Positions 55,633 to 64,000 of a DNA stretch of 64,000 nt are shown here, piece after piece. The position numbers and the translations under genes were made by a program. The stretch is taken from the NCBI RefSeq assembly GCF_041529975.1, contig NZ_CP168030.1, forward strand, positions 1,798,001 to 1,862,000, written 5' to 3'. Every line of letters starts with the position of its first letter. Within the stretch, counting starts at the first letter, position 1. Source of the DNA: Microbacterium maritypicum (GTDB taxonomy: Bacteria > Actinomycetota > Actinomycetes > Actinomycetales > Microbacteriaceae). The notes under the pieces are model-generated. The model was not told the DNA's origin. It saw nothing but the letters and a program-made list of their open reading frames with translations, and did not search any database.

Positions 55633-56250
55633 TCACGCGGGCGGGCGCAGCAGCCGGTCGAGCAGCGCGAGCGCCTCGTGCTGCGGGGCCGTCTCGTCGA
55701 GCAGCCACTGCGTCTGAAGGCCGTCCGACGCCGCGACGACGAGAGCCGCGACGGCGTCCGCGTCGACGTCTTTCCGGATCTGCCCGCCTTCCTGCTGTCG
55801 CCGCACGGTCTCGGCGAGCCGTTCGCGCAGACGTGTGAAACGACCGGTGGCGAACGTGCGCGCCGCCGGGTGGCCCTCCTCGAGTGCCGACGCGACAAGG
55901 GTCGAATACAGCTGCACGAGGCCGGGGATCGCGCGGTTGAAGCGTGCCGACTCGATCATCATCTCGACCGGCGTCGCATCCGCCGATGGGGGATCGGGCT
56001 GCCGCCCCGGCGCGTTGCTCTCCTCGTAGACGGCGACGAGCAGCTCTTCGAGAGACCCGAAGTAGTGGGTGAGGGCGGCGTGCGTGACGCCCACTTCGCG
56101 CGCGATCGCCCGCAGGCTTGTGCGGTCGGAACCGCGTTCGGCGAAGACCTCGATGGCGCGATCGAGGATCTCCTGTCGGCGAGCGATCCCCTTGGCGTAG
56201 GTGCCGCGCGGGCGGGGCTGCTCGGCAGGCTCTGGCGTGTCGGCGGGCAT
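55633..56250 (-). CDS. TetR/AcrR-family regulator
   Basis: A 205-residue TetR regulator. The HTH is RTSLRAIAREVGVTHAALTHYF (residues ~45-66), and the C-terminal ligand domain is helical and ends ALALLDRLLRPPA. TAGACT lies 6 nt before the ATG, so it is probably leaderless, and a 16-bp near-palindrome overlaps its -35 region. It is divergent from the sugar isomerase gene and may control both. The longer reading frame to 56353 does not add a domain. Confidence 0.88.
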   Translation of the reverse strand: MPADTPEPAEQPRPRGTYAKGIARRQEILDRAIEVFAERGSDRTSLRAIAREVGVTHAALTHYFGSLEELLVAVYEESNAPGRQPDPPSADATPVEMMIESARFNRAIPGLVQLYSTLVASALEEGHPAARTFATGRFTRLRERLAETVRRQQEGGQIRKDVDADAVAALVVAASDGLQTQWLLDETAPQHEALALLDRLLRPPA

Positions 56251-56272
56251 GGGGGGAGTCTAGCGAATCAAA

Positions 56273-56288
56273 ACTTCCACGTGGAGGT
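56273..56288. promoter_or_regulatory. Near-palindrome, probable TetR operator
   Basis: ACTTCCACGTGGAGGT is symmetric around CCACGTGG with one mismatched pair per side. It lies between the tetR-type gene and the isomerase gene, ~23 bp before the regulator ATG, over its -35 region. Confidence 0.55.
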
Positions 56289-56358
56289 ATTTGGTGGTAG
56301 CGTGCCTGCACGGGGTAGTGACCCCCACATGTCACCGAAGACCGAAGGAGCACGACCG

Positions 56359-57165
56359 ATGACGATTCAGACCTCCCTGCAGCTGTTCACGATCAAGGAC
56401 CAGCTGGAGGCCGACCTGGAGGGCACGCTCACGGCGGTCGCCGCACGCGGCTTCACCGCCGTGGAGCCCTACGACTTCGTCCGCCGTGCCGAGCCACTCG
56501 CCGCCGCGCTCTCGGCCGCCGGGCTCACCGCCCCGTCCGGGCACGCCTTCCTCGCTTCGGAGTCGTTCGTGAACCCCGACGGCAGCGGCACGACCATCCC
56601 CGTCCCCACGCCCGACGTCGTCTTCGCCGCCGCCCGGGTGCTGGGGATGGACACGGTCATCGACCCGTACACCGAGCCCGCACGCTGGGAGTCGGTCGAG
56701 CAGATCGAGGAGACGGCCCGCCTGCTGAACGCGGCCGCCGAGATCGGCGCGACCGTCGGCGTCCGCGTCGGATATCACAACCACGCCCACGAGCTGGAGG
56801 CCGTCTTCGGCGGGGTGACCGGGTTGGAGGTCCTCGCGGGGCTGCTCGACGAGCGCGTCGTGCTCGAGGTCGACCTCTATTGGGTGGCTCGCGGCGGTGT
56901 CGACCCCGTCGCGCTGCTGCAGCGCCTGGGTGACCGCGTGATCGCCGTGCACGCGAAGGACGGCACGCTCGACCCGGCGCTCGCCGGCGCCTACCCGCCC
57001 GCCGACCAGGTGGCCGCGGGCGAGGGATCCGTTCCGCTGGTCGAAGCCATCGCCGCAGCCCCGGCGCTCGAGCTCGCGATCGTCGAGTTCGACCACTACG
57101 AGGGCGACCTGTTCGACGCGATCGAGCGCAGCCGTGTCTTCCTCGACGAGAAGGTGGCCGGCTGA
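56359..57165 (+). CDS. Sugar isomerase/epimerase, xylose-isomerase-like TIM barrel
   Basis: A 268-residue AP-endonuclease-2-type TIM barrel. Metal ligands fit VGYHNHAHELE, VLEVDLYWV, IAVHAKDG and IVEFDHYEGD. The family includes inosose dehydratases, hydroxypyruvate isomerases and keto-sugar epimerases. GAAGGAG lies 7 nt before the ATG at 56359; the frame to 55678 is antisense to the TetR gene. It overlaps the next gene (TGATG) which encodes a dehydrogenase, so the pair likely oxidises and rearranges the same sugar or polyol. Confidence 0.86.
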   Translation: MTIQTSLQLFTIKDQLEADLEGTLTAVAARGFTAVEPYDFVRRAEPLAAALSAAGLTAPSGHAFLASESFVNPDGSGTTIPVPTPDVVFAAARVLGMDTVIDPYTEPARWESVEQIEETARLLNAAAEIGATVGVRVGYHNHAHELEAVFGGVTGLEVLAGLLDERVVLEVDLYWVARGGVDPVALLQRLGDRVIAVHAKDGTLDPALAGAYPPADQVAAGEGSVPLVEAIAAAPALELAIVEFDHYEGDLFDAIERSRVFLDEKVAG

Positions 57166-58295
57166 TGGCGGGTCCCGTCGGAGTCGGCATCATCGGTGCC
57201 GGGAACATCAGCGACCAGTACCTGTCGAACCTCACCACCTTCCCGGATGTCCGTGTGATCGCGGTCGCCGACGTCATCGAGGAGCGTGCGAAGGCGCAGG
57301 CCGCGAAGTACGGCGTCCCGCGTGCCGGCGGCGTCGACGTGGTGCTCGACGACCCCGAGATCGACATCGTCGTGAACCTGACGATCCCGGCGGTGCATGT
57401 CGAGGTCTCCGAGGCGATCATCGCCGCGGGCAAGCACGTCTGGACAGAGAAGCCGATCGGCGTCAGCCGCGAGGAGTCGCGTCGGCTGCTGGAGAAGGCG
57501 GATGCCGCCGGTCTGCGCGTCGGCGTGGCCCCGGATACCGTGCTCGGGCCGGGCGTGCAGACCGCCAAGCGGGCGATCGCGCGCGGCGACATCGGGCGCC
57601 CGCTGTTCGGTCAGACCACCTTCCAGTGGCAGGGTCCGGAGATCTTCCACCCGAATCCTGCGTTCCTCTACGCCAAGGGCGCGGGGCCGCTGCTCGACAT
57701 GGGCCCGTACTACGTGTCGACCCTCGTGCACGTGTTCGGACCGGTCGCCGCGGTCGCCGCCCTCGGGCTGCAGGGGTCGCCGACGCGCCGTGTGCAGGTC
57801 GGCGAGCTGGCGGGCCAGGAGTTCCCGGTCGAGATCCCGTCCACGCTCAGCGTGCTGATGGACTTCGAGGAGGGCGGCCAGGCGCAGAGCCTGTACAGCA
57901 CCGACTCACCGCTGCTGCGGCAAGGGATCGTCGAGATCACCGGCACCGAGGGCACGATCGTGATCCCCGACCCGAACACCTTCGGCGGCCCGATCACCAT
58001 CACGCGTCCGCTCACCCGTCAGTTCGTTCCGCCGGAGCCGATGACGCAGGAGATCGTCGACGTCGCGCAGGAGGGTGTGCTCTCCGGCCGCGGCGTCGGG
58101 CTGCTCGACATGGCGCGCTCGATCGCCGCCGGCCGGCCGCACGTCGCCACCGGGGAGTTCGGCTACCACGTGCTCGACACGCTCCTGTCGATCGAGGAGG
58201 CGGCCGAATCGCGGAGCTTCGTCCCGGTCGAGAGCACGCTGGATCAGGTGGGCGCGATCGCCGCGGACTTCGATCCGTTCGAGGCCACGCTCTGA
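57165..58295 (+). CDS. Gfo/Idh/MocA-family oxidoreductase, copy 1
   Basis: A 376-residue NAD(P)-dependent dehydrogenase. The Rossmann motif is VGVGIIGAGNISDQYLSNL, the conserved Lys is in VWTEKPIGVS, and the C-terminal substrate domain is complete (FHPNPAFLYAKGAGPLLDMGPYYVSTL, with the family's Asp and Tyr). It oxidises a sugar or inositol hydroxyl. It is coupled to the isomerase gene and converges with the ROK gene. Confidence 0.9.
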   Translation: MAGPVGVGIIGAGNISDQYLSNLTTFPDVRVIAVADVIEERAKAQAAKYGVPRAGGVDVVLDDPEIDIVVNLTIPAVHVEVSEAIIAAGKHVWTEKPIGVSREESRRLLEKADAAGLRVGVAPDTVLGPGVQTAKRAIARGDIGRPLFGQTTFQWQGPEIFHPNPAFLYAKGAGPLLDMGPYYVSTLVHVFGPVAAVAALGLQGSPTRRVQVGELAGQEFPVEIPSTLSVLMDFEEGGQAQSLYSTDSPLLRQGIVEITGTEGTIVIPDPNTFGGPITITRPLTRQFVPPEPMTQEIVDVAQEGVLSGRGVGLLDMARSIAAGRPHVATGEFGYHVLDTLLSIEEAAESRSFVPVESTLDQVGAIAADFDPFEATL

Positions 58296-58326
58296 CGGTC
58301 GCCGCTCGGGGCGGCGGGGGTGCGGA

Positions 58327-59520
58327 TCAGCGCGCCTTCGCCGCCACGTAGCGGTCGACGCTCGCAGGGGAGAGCACCTCGCGCGCGACCATGATCGCGG
58401 CCCCCAGCACGGCCGCGCGGTCGCCCGCCTGGGACTGCACGATCGCCAGATGCTGCGTCGCGAGCGGGATCGAGCGGCGGTAGACGACCTCGCGCACACC
58501 CGCGAGCAGGTGCTCACCGGCGCGGGCGATGCTGCCGCCCAGCACGATGATCGACGGGTTCAGGAGATTGACGACGGTCGCGAGGACCTCGCCGACATCA
58601 CGCCCCGCCTGACGGGTGGCCTCGATCGCGGCGGCGTTTCCGGCGCGGACCAGATCGACCACATCCGAGGGCCCGTGCACGTCGAGCCCCTCCTCGCGGA
58701 GCGCGATCGCGAGTGCGGAACCGCTGGCGAGGGCCTCGAGGTCGCGCTCATCGCCCGGCTCGCGGGTCGACCCCGCGCCCGCGGGCACCTGCACGTGGCC
58801 CATGTCTCCCGCGGATCCCTGCGCGCCGCGCTGCAGCTGTCCACCCGCGATGATGCCGGCGCCGATGCCCGTCGAGACCTTGACGAAGACGAGGTCCTCG
58901 ACCTGCGGCCAGCTCATCGCCTGCTCGCCGAGGGCGAGGATGTTGACGTCGTTGTCGACGAGAACGGGCACGTCGAAGGTCTTCTGCACGTACGCCGGAA
59001 CATCGAACCGGTCCCAGCCCGGCATGATCGGCGGGTTGGTCGGTCGTCCGGTGGAATGCTCGACGGGGCCTGGCACGCCGATGCCGACACCGACGAGCGG
59101 GAGGCCGGCGGCGGTCGAGTCGACCAGCTCGGCGGCGTCGGCGAGGATCGTGTCGAGCAGGCTCTCCGGTCCGTCGCCGATGTCGATCGTGCGCGTGCGG
59201 GCATCGAGGATGACGGCGGCCAGGTCGGCGACCGCGACCGTCGCGTGCGTGGCGCCGAGGTCGACGGCCAGCACGAGCCCGGCGCGCGGGTTGAAGGCCA
59301 CGCGTGCGGGCGGTCGGCCACCCGTGGAGACGGCTTCTCCGGCGGGACGGACGAGGTCGGCGGCGAGGAGCGCGTCGACGCGCAGGGCGACGGTCGACCG
59401 GGCGAGTCCGGTGAGGACGGCGAGTTCCGCCTTCGTCCTGGCGTGGCCGTCGCGGAGGATCTGGAAGATCTCTCCGATCCCCGATGCGATCGCCGGAGCG
59501 GGCCTGAGAACGTCAACCAT
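58327..59520 (-). CDS. ROK-family regulator (NagC/XylR type) lacking the zinc motif
   Basis: A 397-residue ROK protein. The N-terminal winged helix (ARTKAELAVLTGLARSTVALRV) is followed by a sugar-kinase-like domain (VLAVDLGATHATVAVAD for phosphate binding, VGIGVPGPVEH, LVDNDVNILALGE, and VSTGIGAGIIAGGQ). The usual CxCGxxGC zinc site after the GH pair is absent: the region reads GDMGHVQVPAGAGSTREPGDERDLEALAS. The ATG at 59520 follows TTTACT by 6 nt (leaderless style). It is divergent from the dehydrogenase and importer operon and probably represses it through the repeat at 59582-59607. Confidence 0.88.
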   Translation of the reverse strand: MVDVLRPAPAIASGIGEIFQILRDGHARTKAELAVLTGLARSTVALRVDALLAADLVRPAGEAVSTGGRPPARVAFNPRAGLVLAVDLGATHATVAVADLAAVILDARTRTIDIGDGPESLLDTILADAAELVDSTAAGLPLVGVGIGVPGPVEHSTGRPTNPPIMPGWDRFDVPAYVQKTFDVPVLVDNDVNILALGEQAMSWPQVEDLVFVKVSTGIGAGIIAGGQLQRGAQGSAGDMGHVQVPAGAGSTREPGDERDLEALASGSALAIALREEGLDVHGPSDVVDLVRAGNAAAIEATRQAGRDVGEVLATVVNLLNPSIIVLGGSIARAGEHLLAGVREVVYRRSIPLATQHLAIVQSQAGDRAAVLGAAIMVAREVLSPASVDRYVAAKAR

Positions 59521-59581
59521 TGCGTCAGTAAACCACAGCACTTCGGCGTCTCGCCGATCGACTTCCGATTTCCGTCAGATA

Positions 59582-59607
59582 ACTTTTGACGAAGGTCTAG
59601 CAAAAGT
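59582..59607. promoter_or_regulatory. Inverted repeat, probable ROK operator
   Basis: ACTTTTG (59582-59588) and CAAAAGT (59601-59607) form a perfect 7-bp inverted repeat with 12 nt between arms, in the 113-bp gap between divergent genes. AT-rich arms with a ~10-nt spacer are the pattern of NagC/Mlc/XylR operators. A TTGAC lies within the left arm (59586-59590). Confidence 0.6.
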
Positions 59608-59633
59608 CTGTAGGTCTGTGTCAGAATCGCCGC

Positions 59634-60743
59634 ATGACAACGGATGTCACTGACACCGGTCTCGGAACGATCCGAGCCGGCATCCTCGGCGGAGGATTCA
59701 TGGCCCGCGTGCATCGCACCGCGGCCCGCGACGCCGGCGGCGAACTGCGCGCCGTCGCCACCCGCTCTCGCGAAGGAAGCCGCGATGCCGCACTGGCGCT
59801 CGGCGCCGGTCGAGCCGAGAGCGATGCGGCCGGTCTGCTGACAGCGGCGGACATCGACGTCGTGCACATCTGCACGCCGAACGCCACGCACGCCGAACTG
59901 GCGCTCCAGGCTCTGAACGCCGGCAAGCACGTCGTGTGCGAGAAGCCTCTGGCGACGACGGCGCAGGACGCGAAGGTTCTCGCCGAGACCGCGGAGGCTC
60001 GCGGGCTGGTGGCGGCCGTCCCCTTCATCTACCGCTACCACCCGATGGTGCGCGAGGCCAGAGCACGGATCGCCCGCGGCGAGGCCGGCGACCTGCTCAC
60101 CCTCGACTGCTCCTATCTGCAGGACTGGATGCTGCTGTCGAGCGACGACGACTGGCGGGTGCGCTCCGAGTCCGGCGGTGCATCCCGCGCCTTCGCCGAC
60201 ATCGGATCGCACCTGTGCGACCTGATCGAGTTCGTGATCGGCGAGCGCATCCACGCGCTGAGCGCCCGCACCCGTCGGGTCTTCTCGGAGCGCTCGGGGC
60301 AGTCGGTCGACACCGAGGACATCGTCGCGGTGCTGGTCGAGACCGAGTCGGGCGCCCTCGGCACGCTGCTCATCTCGCAGATGGCCGCCGGCCGCAAGAA
60401 TGCCCTCACCCTCGAGCTGCACGGCTCGCGACAGAGCCTCCGCTTCGAGCAGGAGCGCCCGGAGGAGCTGTGGATCGGCATGCGTGAGGAATCGCGGCTG
60501 CTGCTGCGCGACCCCGCCACCGCCGACCCGGATTCCGCGCGGCTGCAGCGGGTTCCGGCGGGACACCCGATGGGCTACCAGGACGCCTTCAACAGCTTCA
60601 TCGCCGACGTCTATGCGGCGATCGCCGGTGCGGAACCCGATGGGCTCCCGACTTTCGCCGACGGATACCGCTCGGCCGTGCTCACGGAGGCCGTGCTCGC
60701 CTCGGCGGCCGACGGCGGACGATGGGTGGAGGTGACGGCATGA
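59634..60743 (+). CDS. Gfo/Idh/MocA-family oxidoreductase, copy 2
   Basis: A 369-residue dehydrogenase with the NAD motif RAGILGGGFMARVHRTAAR, the Lys in VVCEKPLATT and a full C-terminal domain (SYLQDWMLLSSDDDWRV, then SRAFADIGSHLCDLIEFV with Asp and His of the active site). CAGAAT lies 6 nt before the ATG, so the transcript may be leaderless. It heads the importer operon and is coupled to the ATPase by ATGA, so it probably oxidises the imported sugar or polyol. Confidence 0.9.
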   Translation: MTTDVTDTGLGTIRAGILGGGFMARVHRTAARDAGGELRAVATRSREGSRDAALALGAGRAESDAAGLLTAADIDVVHICTPNATHAELALQALNAGKHVVCEKPLATTAQDAKVLAETAEARGLVAAVPFIYRYHPMVREARARIARGEAGDLLTLDCSYLQDWMLLSSDDDWRVRSESGGASRAFADIGSHLCDLIEFVIGERIHALSARTRRVFSERSGQSVDTEDIVAVLVETESGALGTLLISQMAAGRKNALTLELHGSRQSLRFEQERPEELWIGMREESRLLLRDPATADPDSARLQRVPAGHPMGYQDAFNSFIADVYAAIAGAEPDGLPTFADGYRSAVLTEAVLASAADGGRWVEVTA

Positions 60744-62278
60744 TCGCGACCACGACCGAACCCGTGCTGCAGGTGGCCGGCATCCGCAAGTCGTTCTTCG
60801 GCGTCGAGGTGCTCAAGGGCATCGACTTCGACGTGCGGCCCGGCGAGGTGCACGGTCTCGTCGGCGAGAACGGCGCGGGCAAGTCCACGCTGATGAAGAT
60901 CATCGCCGGCGTGCAGCCGGCCGACGAGGGCACGATTTCCTACCGCGGCGAAGAGGTGCACCACGCGCACCCGCGCCAGGCGATGGATGCCGGCATCGTC
61001 ACGGTCTTCCAGGAGTTCACCCTGCTGCCGGAGCGCACGGTGGCGCAGAACGTCTACCTCGGCCGCGAGCCGCGTCGGCGGGGATTCGTCGACCAGCGCG
61101 CCATGAACTCGCGGACCGCCGATCTGCTGACCGATCTCGGGGTCTCCTTCATCGAGCCGACCGCGCGCGTCGGTTCGCTGACGGTCGCCGAGCAGCAGAT
61201 CGTCGAGATCGTCAAGGCGCTCTCGTTCGACGCTCAGGTCATCTCGATGGACGAGCCGACCGCCGCCCTCAGCGACCGCGAGGTCGAGCTGCTCTACGCG
61301 ATCATCCGCCGGCTCACCTCCCGCGGCGTCGCCGTGATCTACGTCTCGCACCGGTTGAAGGAGATCTTCGACCTGTGCGACCGCATCACGATCCTCAAGG
61401 ACGGCGCGCTCGTCTCGACCGACGACACCGCCGCCCTCACCACGGATGAGCTCGTGCGGCGCATGGTCGGCCGCTCCATCCAGTCGTACTTCCCGGATGC
61501 GGTCGAGGGCACGACGGTCGGGAACGCGCGGCTCGAACTCGACGGCTGCGGCAACGCCTACGTCGACGGGGTCTCCCTCACCCTCCGCGCCGGGGAGATC
61601 GTCGGCATCGCCGGGCTGCAGGGTTCCGGACGCACGGAGCTGGTGGAAGGGGTGTTCGGCATCCAGGCCTTCACCCGCGGATCGATGCGCATCGACGGGG
61701 CGTCCGTGCGCATCGGCACCGCCCGCGCCGCCGTCCGCGCCGGCCTCGCCCTCGTCTCGGAGGACCGCAAGGCGCAGGGCCTCGCCCTCGGGCAGTCCGT
61801 CCTCGACAACGCGCTCCTGGTCGTCCGCAGCGTCTTCGCCGGGCGGACCACCGCATCCCGTCGCGAGGTGCCCGGCATCCTGAGCTCGCTCGAGGTCAGC
61901 TCGCGGGGCCTGGATCAGGAGGTGCGCTTCCTCTCCGGCGGCAACCAGCAGAAGGTGGTGCTGGCCAAGTGGCTGCTCACCCAGCCGCAGATCGTGCTCT
62001 TCGACGAGCCCACCCGCGGCATCGACGTCGGCGCCAAGTACGCCGTCTACCAGCTGATGCGCGAGCTCGCAGCGCAAGGGAAGGCCGTGCTGATGGTGTC
62101 GAGCGAACTGCCGGAGGTGATCGGCATGAGCGACCGGATCCTGGTCATGCACGACGGCGAACTCGTCGCCGAACTGCCGGCGGGCTCCGCCGAGCACGAG
62201 ATCCTCGGGGCCGCGACCGGCGCCGCCCATCCGGGCACCCTCGATCCCGGCACCGCGACGGACGGAGGTGCGCGATGA
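60740..62278 (+). CDS. Sugar ABC importer ATPase (RbsA/XylG-like)
   Basis: A 512-residue protein with two ATPase domains in tandem. The first has GLVGENGAGKST, LTVAEQQIVEIVKAL and MDEPTAALS. The second has the degenerate P-loop GLQGSGRTELVEG, which is normal for this family, and LSGGNQQKVVLAKWL with LFDEPTRGIDVGAK. The ATG overlaps the dehydrogenase stop and GGAGGTGAC lies just upstream; the frame to 60722 only adds six residues. It powers monosaccharide or polyol uptake with the two permeases downstream. Confidence 0.93.
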   Translation: MIATTTEPVLQVAGIRKSFFGVEVLKGIDFDVRPGEVHGLVGENGAGKSTLMKIIAGVQPADEGTISYRGEEVHHAHPRQAMDAGIVTVFQEFTLLPERTVAQNVYLGREPRRRGFVDQRAMNSRTADLLTDLGVSFIEPTARVGSLTVAEQQIVEIVKALSFDAQVISMDEPTAALSDREVELLYAIIRRLTSRGVAVIYVSHRLKEIFDLCDRITILKDGALVSTDDTAALTTDELVRRMVGRSIQSYFPDAVEGTTVGNARLELDGCGNAYVDGVSLTLRAGEIVGIAGLQGSGRTELVEGVFGIQAFTRGSMRIDGASVRIGTARAAVRAGLALVSEDRKAQGLALGQSVLDNALLVVRSVFAGRTTASRREVPGILSSLEVSSRGLDQEVRFLSGGNQQKVVLAKWLLTQPQIVLFDEPTRGIDVGAKYAVYQLMRELAAQGKAVLMVSSELPEVIGMSDRILVMHDGELVAELPAGSAEHEILGAATGAAHPGTLDPGTATDGGAR

Positions 62279-63381
62279 AGCGTCTGAAGATCGATTCCAC
62301 GGTCATCGTGCTCGGCATCCTGCTCCTGGTGCTCGTCATCGGCGCGATCCTGGTCGGCACCGTGGGGCGCAACTTCCTCAGTGCCGGCAACATCCGCGAC
62401 ATCCTGACCGGCATGAGCGTGCTCGGCCTCGTCGCGATCGGGCAGACGCTCGTGGTGATCGGTGCCTCTCTCGACCTCTCGGTCACCTACGTGATCAGCC
62501 TGTCGAGTCTGCTGGCGGCCACGATGATGAACGACAACGCGGCGAACATCCCGGTGGCCGTGATCGTCACGCTGCTCGTGTGCGCCGGCGTGGGTCTCGT
62601 GAACGGGCTCATCGTCACGGTGCTCAAGGTCAACGGCTTCATCGCCACACTCGGCGTCGGACTCATCCTGCAGGGCATCCTCAACACGAACTTCGAGGGA
62701 TCCGCGGGGAAGGTGCCCTGGGCGTTCCAGCTCATCGGCGCCACCGGCGTCGGCCCCATCCCGGTCTCCACGCTCATCATGATCGTGCTGGCCGTCGTGA
62801 TCTGGGTGCTCCTCAACCGCACCCGCACCGGCGCCCACCTCTACGCCGTCGGCGGCGATCCCGAGATCGCCCGGCTCTCCGGCGTGCGCACCCGGATGCC
62901 GCTCATCTGGGCGCACGTGCTCTGCTCGGTGTTCGCGGGTCTCGCGGGTCTGCTGCTCGCCAGCCGCCTCGGCGTCGGCAGCCCGACCGTCGGGCAGCAG
63001 GGCGGCTACGCGCTGCTCTCGATCGCGGCGGTCGTGCTCGGCGGAACGCTGCTGCTCGGTGGCCGAGGCTCCGTCTGGGGCACGATCGGCGGCGTGGCGA
63101 TCCTCGCGGTCGTCGACAACGTCATGAGCGTCATGCAGGTCAACCCGTTCCTCAAGGACGTCGTCCGCGGCGTCGTCATCGTCGCGGCGGTGGCCGTCTA
63201 CAGCCGCCGCTCGATCATCCGCCGCCGTCCGCGCTTCGGCACCGGAGGCACCCGCACCGGTGGGGACGATGCCGCGAAGGCGGCGGCGCCCGAGATGGCC
63301 GCCGCCGCGTCGCAGCTCGCCGACGTCACCACTGTCACCGCATCCGATATCGGCACCGCCACGGAAGGAGGACGCTCATGA
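62275..63381 (+). CDS. Sugar ABC importer permease 1 (RbsC-like)
   Basis: A 368-residue BPD_transp_2 permease with about nine helices (family signature region GQTLVVIGASLDLSVTYVISL and NGFIATLGVGLILQGILN). The last ~55 residues form a long Ala/Thr-rich cytoplasmic tail not usual in RbsC. The ATG overlaps the ATPase stop (ATGA) with GGAGG ahead; the longer frame upstream is antisense-like inside the ATPase gene. Confidence 0.9.
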   Translation: MKRLKIDSTVIVLGILLLVLVIGAILVGTVGRNFLSAGNIRDILTGMSVLGLVAIGQTLVVIGASLDLSVTYVISLSSLLAATMMNDNAANIPVAVIVTLLVCAGVGLVNGLIVTVLKVNGFIATLGVGLILQGILNTNFEGSAGKVPWAFQLIGATGVGPIPVSTLIMIVLAVVIWVLLNRTRTGAHLYAVGGDPEIARLSGVRTRMPLIWAHVLCSVFAGLAGLLLASRLGVGSPTVGQQGGYALLSIAAVVLGGTLLLGGRGSVWGTIGGVAILAVVDNVMSVMQVNPFLKDVVRGVVIVAAVAVYSRRSIIRRRPRFGTGGTRTGGDDAAKAAAPEMAAAASQLADVTTVTASDIGTATEGGRS

Positions 63382-64000
63382 ACGCGCTGCGCACTCTCGT
63401 GAGTCCCCGCGGGGCCGTGTTCCTGCTGCTCGTGCTGCTGCTGGTGGCCGTCACGATCCTCAACCCGAGCTTCGCGGAGCCCGGTCAGTTCATGCGCTTC
63501 ATCCAGCGGGTGGCGCCCATCGCGATCGTCGCGATCGGCCAGTACTTCGTGATCATCGCGGGGGAGTTCGACCTCTCGCAGGGCTCGCTCATCACGGCGC
63601 AGGTGATCATCGCCGGCAACCTGGTCGGTCAGGACGACGCCCGCACGGTGCCGGTCCTGCTGCTCATGATCGTCTTCGCGGTGGCCGTCGGGCTCGTGAA
63701 CGGGGTGATCACGACACTGTTGAAGGTGCCGTCGTTCATCGTCACGCTCGGCATGATGCTCGCCCTCCTGGGCGGAGTGATGTGGTGGACCGGGGGAGCG
63801 GCCACCGGGAACCCGGCCGACAGCTTCCGCGAGATCGGTCGCGGCGGCATCCGCGACGTGCCGTTCCTCGAGTTCATCCCCTGGGCGGTGCTGCTGCTCA
63901 TCGTGTGGCTGGGACTCGGCATCTGGGTCACCAAGCGCCCGCTGGGCAAGACGCTGATCGCGGTCGGCGACAACGCCGGTGCGGTCGACTACGCCGGGGC
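63378..64000 (+). CDS. Sugar ABC importer permease 2 (cut by window edge)
   Basis: The first ~207 residues of a second RbsC-like permease; it runs off the right edge with the frame open. It starts MNALRTLVSPRGAVFLLLV and carries the family pieces AIGQYFVIIAGEFDLSQGSL and VPSFIVTLGMMLALLGGVM. The ATG overlaps the stop of permease 1 and GAAGGAGGA lies upstream. A substrate-binding protein is expected just beyond the window. Confidence 0.9.
   Translation, partial: MNALRTLVSPRGAVFLLLVLLLVAVTILNPSFAEPGQFMRFIQRVAPIAIVAIGQYFVIIAGEFDLSQGSLITAQVIIAGNLVGQDDARTVPVLLLMIVFAVAVGLVNGVITTLLKVPSFIVTLGMMLALLGGVMWWTGGAATGNPADSFREIGRGGIRDVPFLEFIPWAVLLLIVWLGLGIWVTKRPLGKTLIAVGDNAGAVDYAG

Overview
The window is high-GC actinobacterial DNA, most likely from the family Microbacteriaceae and possibly Microbacterium. 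This rests on the gene families present (LacI- and ROK-controlled sugar clusters, DUF4166 next to a TIGR01777 epimerase, PLDc_N, XRE-ImmA), on dense ATGA-coupled operons, and on several genes that look leaderless. No rRNA, tRNA, CRISPR array, insertion sequence or replication origin was seen.

Region 1 (1-25.6 kb) is an accessory catabolic region. It starts with the end of a LacI regulator, then a minus-strand glycoside block: a GH3 enzyme and two related GH35-like enzymes around an MFS transporter. Next come an MMPL exporter with its own two-component system, an aminoglycoside-phosphotransferase-like protein, and a MarR regulator divergent from two FAD-dependent dehydrogenases of the ketosteroid dehydrogenase / fumarate reductase group. 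A second LacI regulator is divergent from a compact glucuronide operon: beta-glucuronidase, glucuronate isomerase, fructuronate reductase and an enolase-superfamily mannonate dehydratase. Together these could strip sugars from glucuronides or other glycosides, oxidise a polycyclic aglycone and send glucuronate to 2-keto-3-deoxygluconate. The region ends in gene debris (a truncated alpha/beta hydrolase and a degenerate stretch) around an orphan membrane protein.

Region 2 (27.3-47.5 kb) is the most unusual part. Two copies of a regulator plus Ntn-hydrolase set lie at its two ends. Each set has a MalT-like LuxR regulator without an ATPase domain and a choloylglycine-hydrolase-family amidase. Between them are an amidohydrolase, an ABC-type protein that has lost every nucleotide-binding motif, a YhgE/Pip membrane protein, glutamate decarboxylase, and five membrane proteins including a Na+/H+ antiporter. 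An HdeD protein follows the second amidase. Promoters of the second regulator and the second amidase carry arrays of the hexamer CGGGTG repeated every 11-13 bp, and a degenerate version lies at the divergent promoter near 32.9 kb. I read this as one regulon for envelope or acid stress that also hydrolyses amides. It is the best candidate here for an undescribed system.

Region 3 (47.5-56.3 kb) is ordinary chromosomal content: a winged-helix regulator with membrane partners, GNAT enzymes, a flavodoxin-like reductase, an XRE-ImmA pair, an aldo/keto reductase, a TIGR01777 epimerase, DUF4166 and a TetR regulator.

Region 4 (56.3-64 kb) is a sugar or polyol cluster: a sugar isomerase-like protein, two Gfo/Idh/MocA dehydrogenases, a ROK regulator lacking the usual zinc site, and an RbsA/RbsC-type ABC importer that runs off the right edge.
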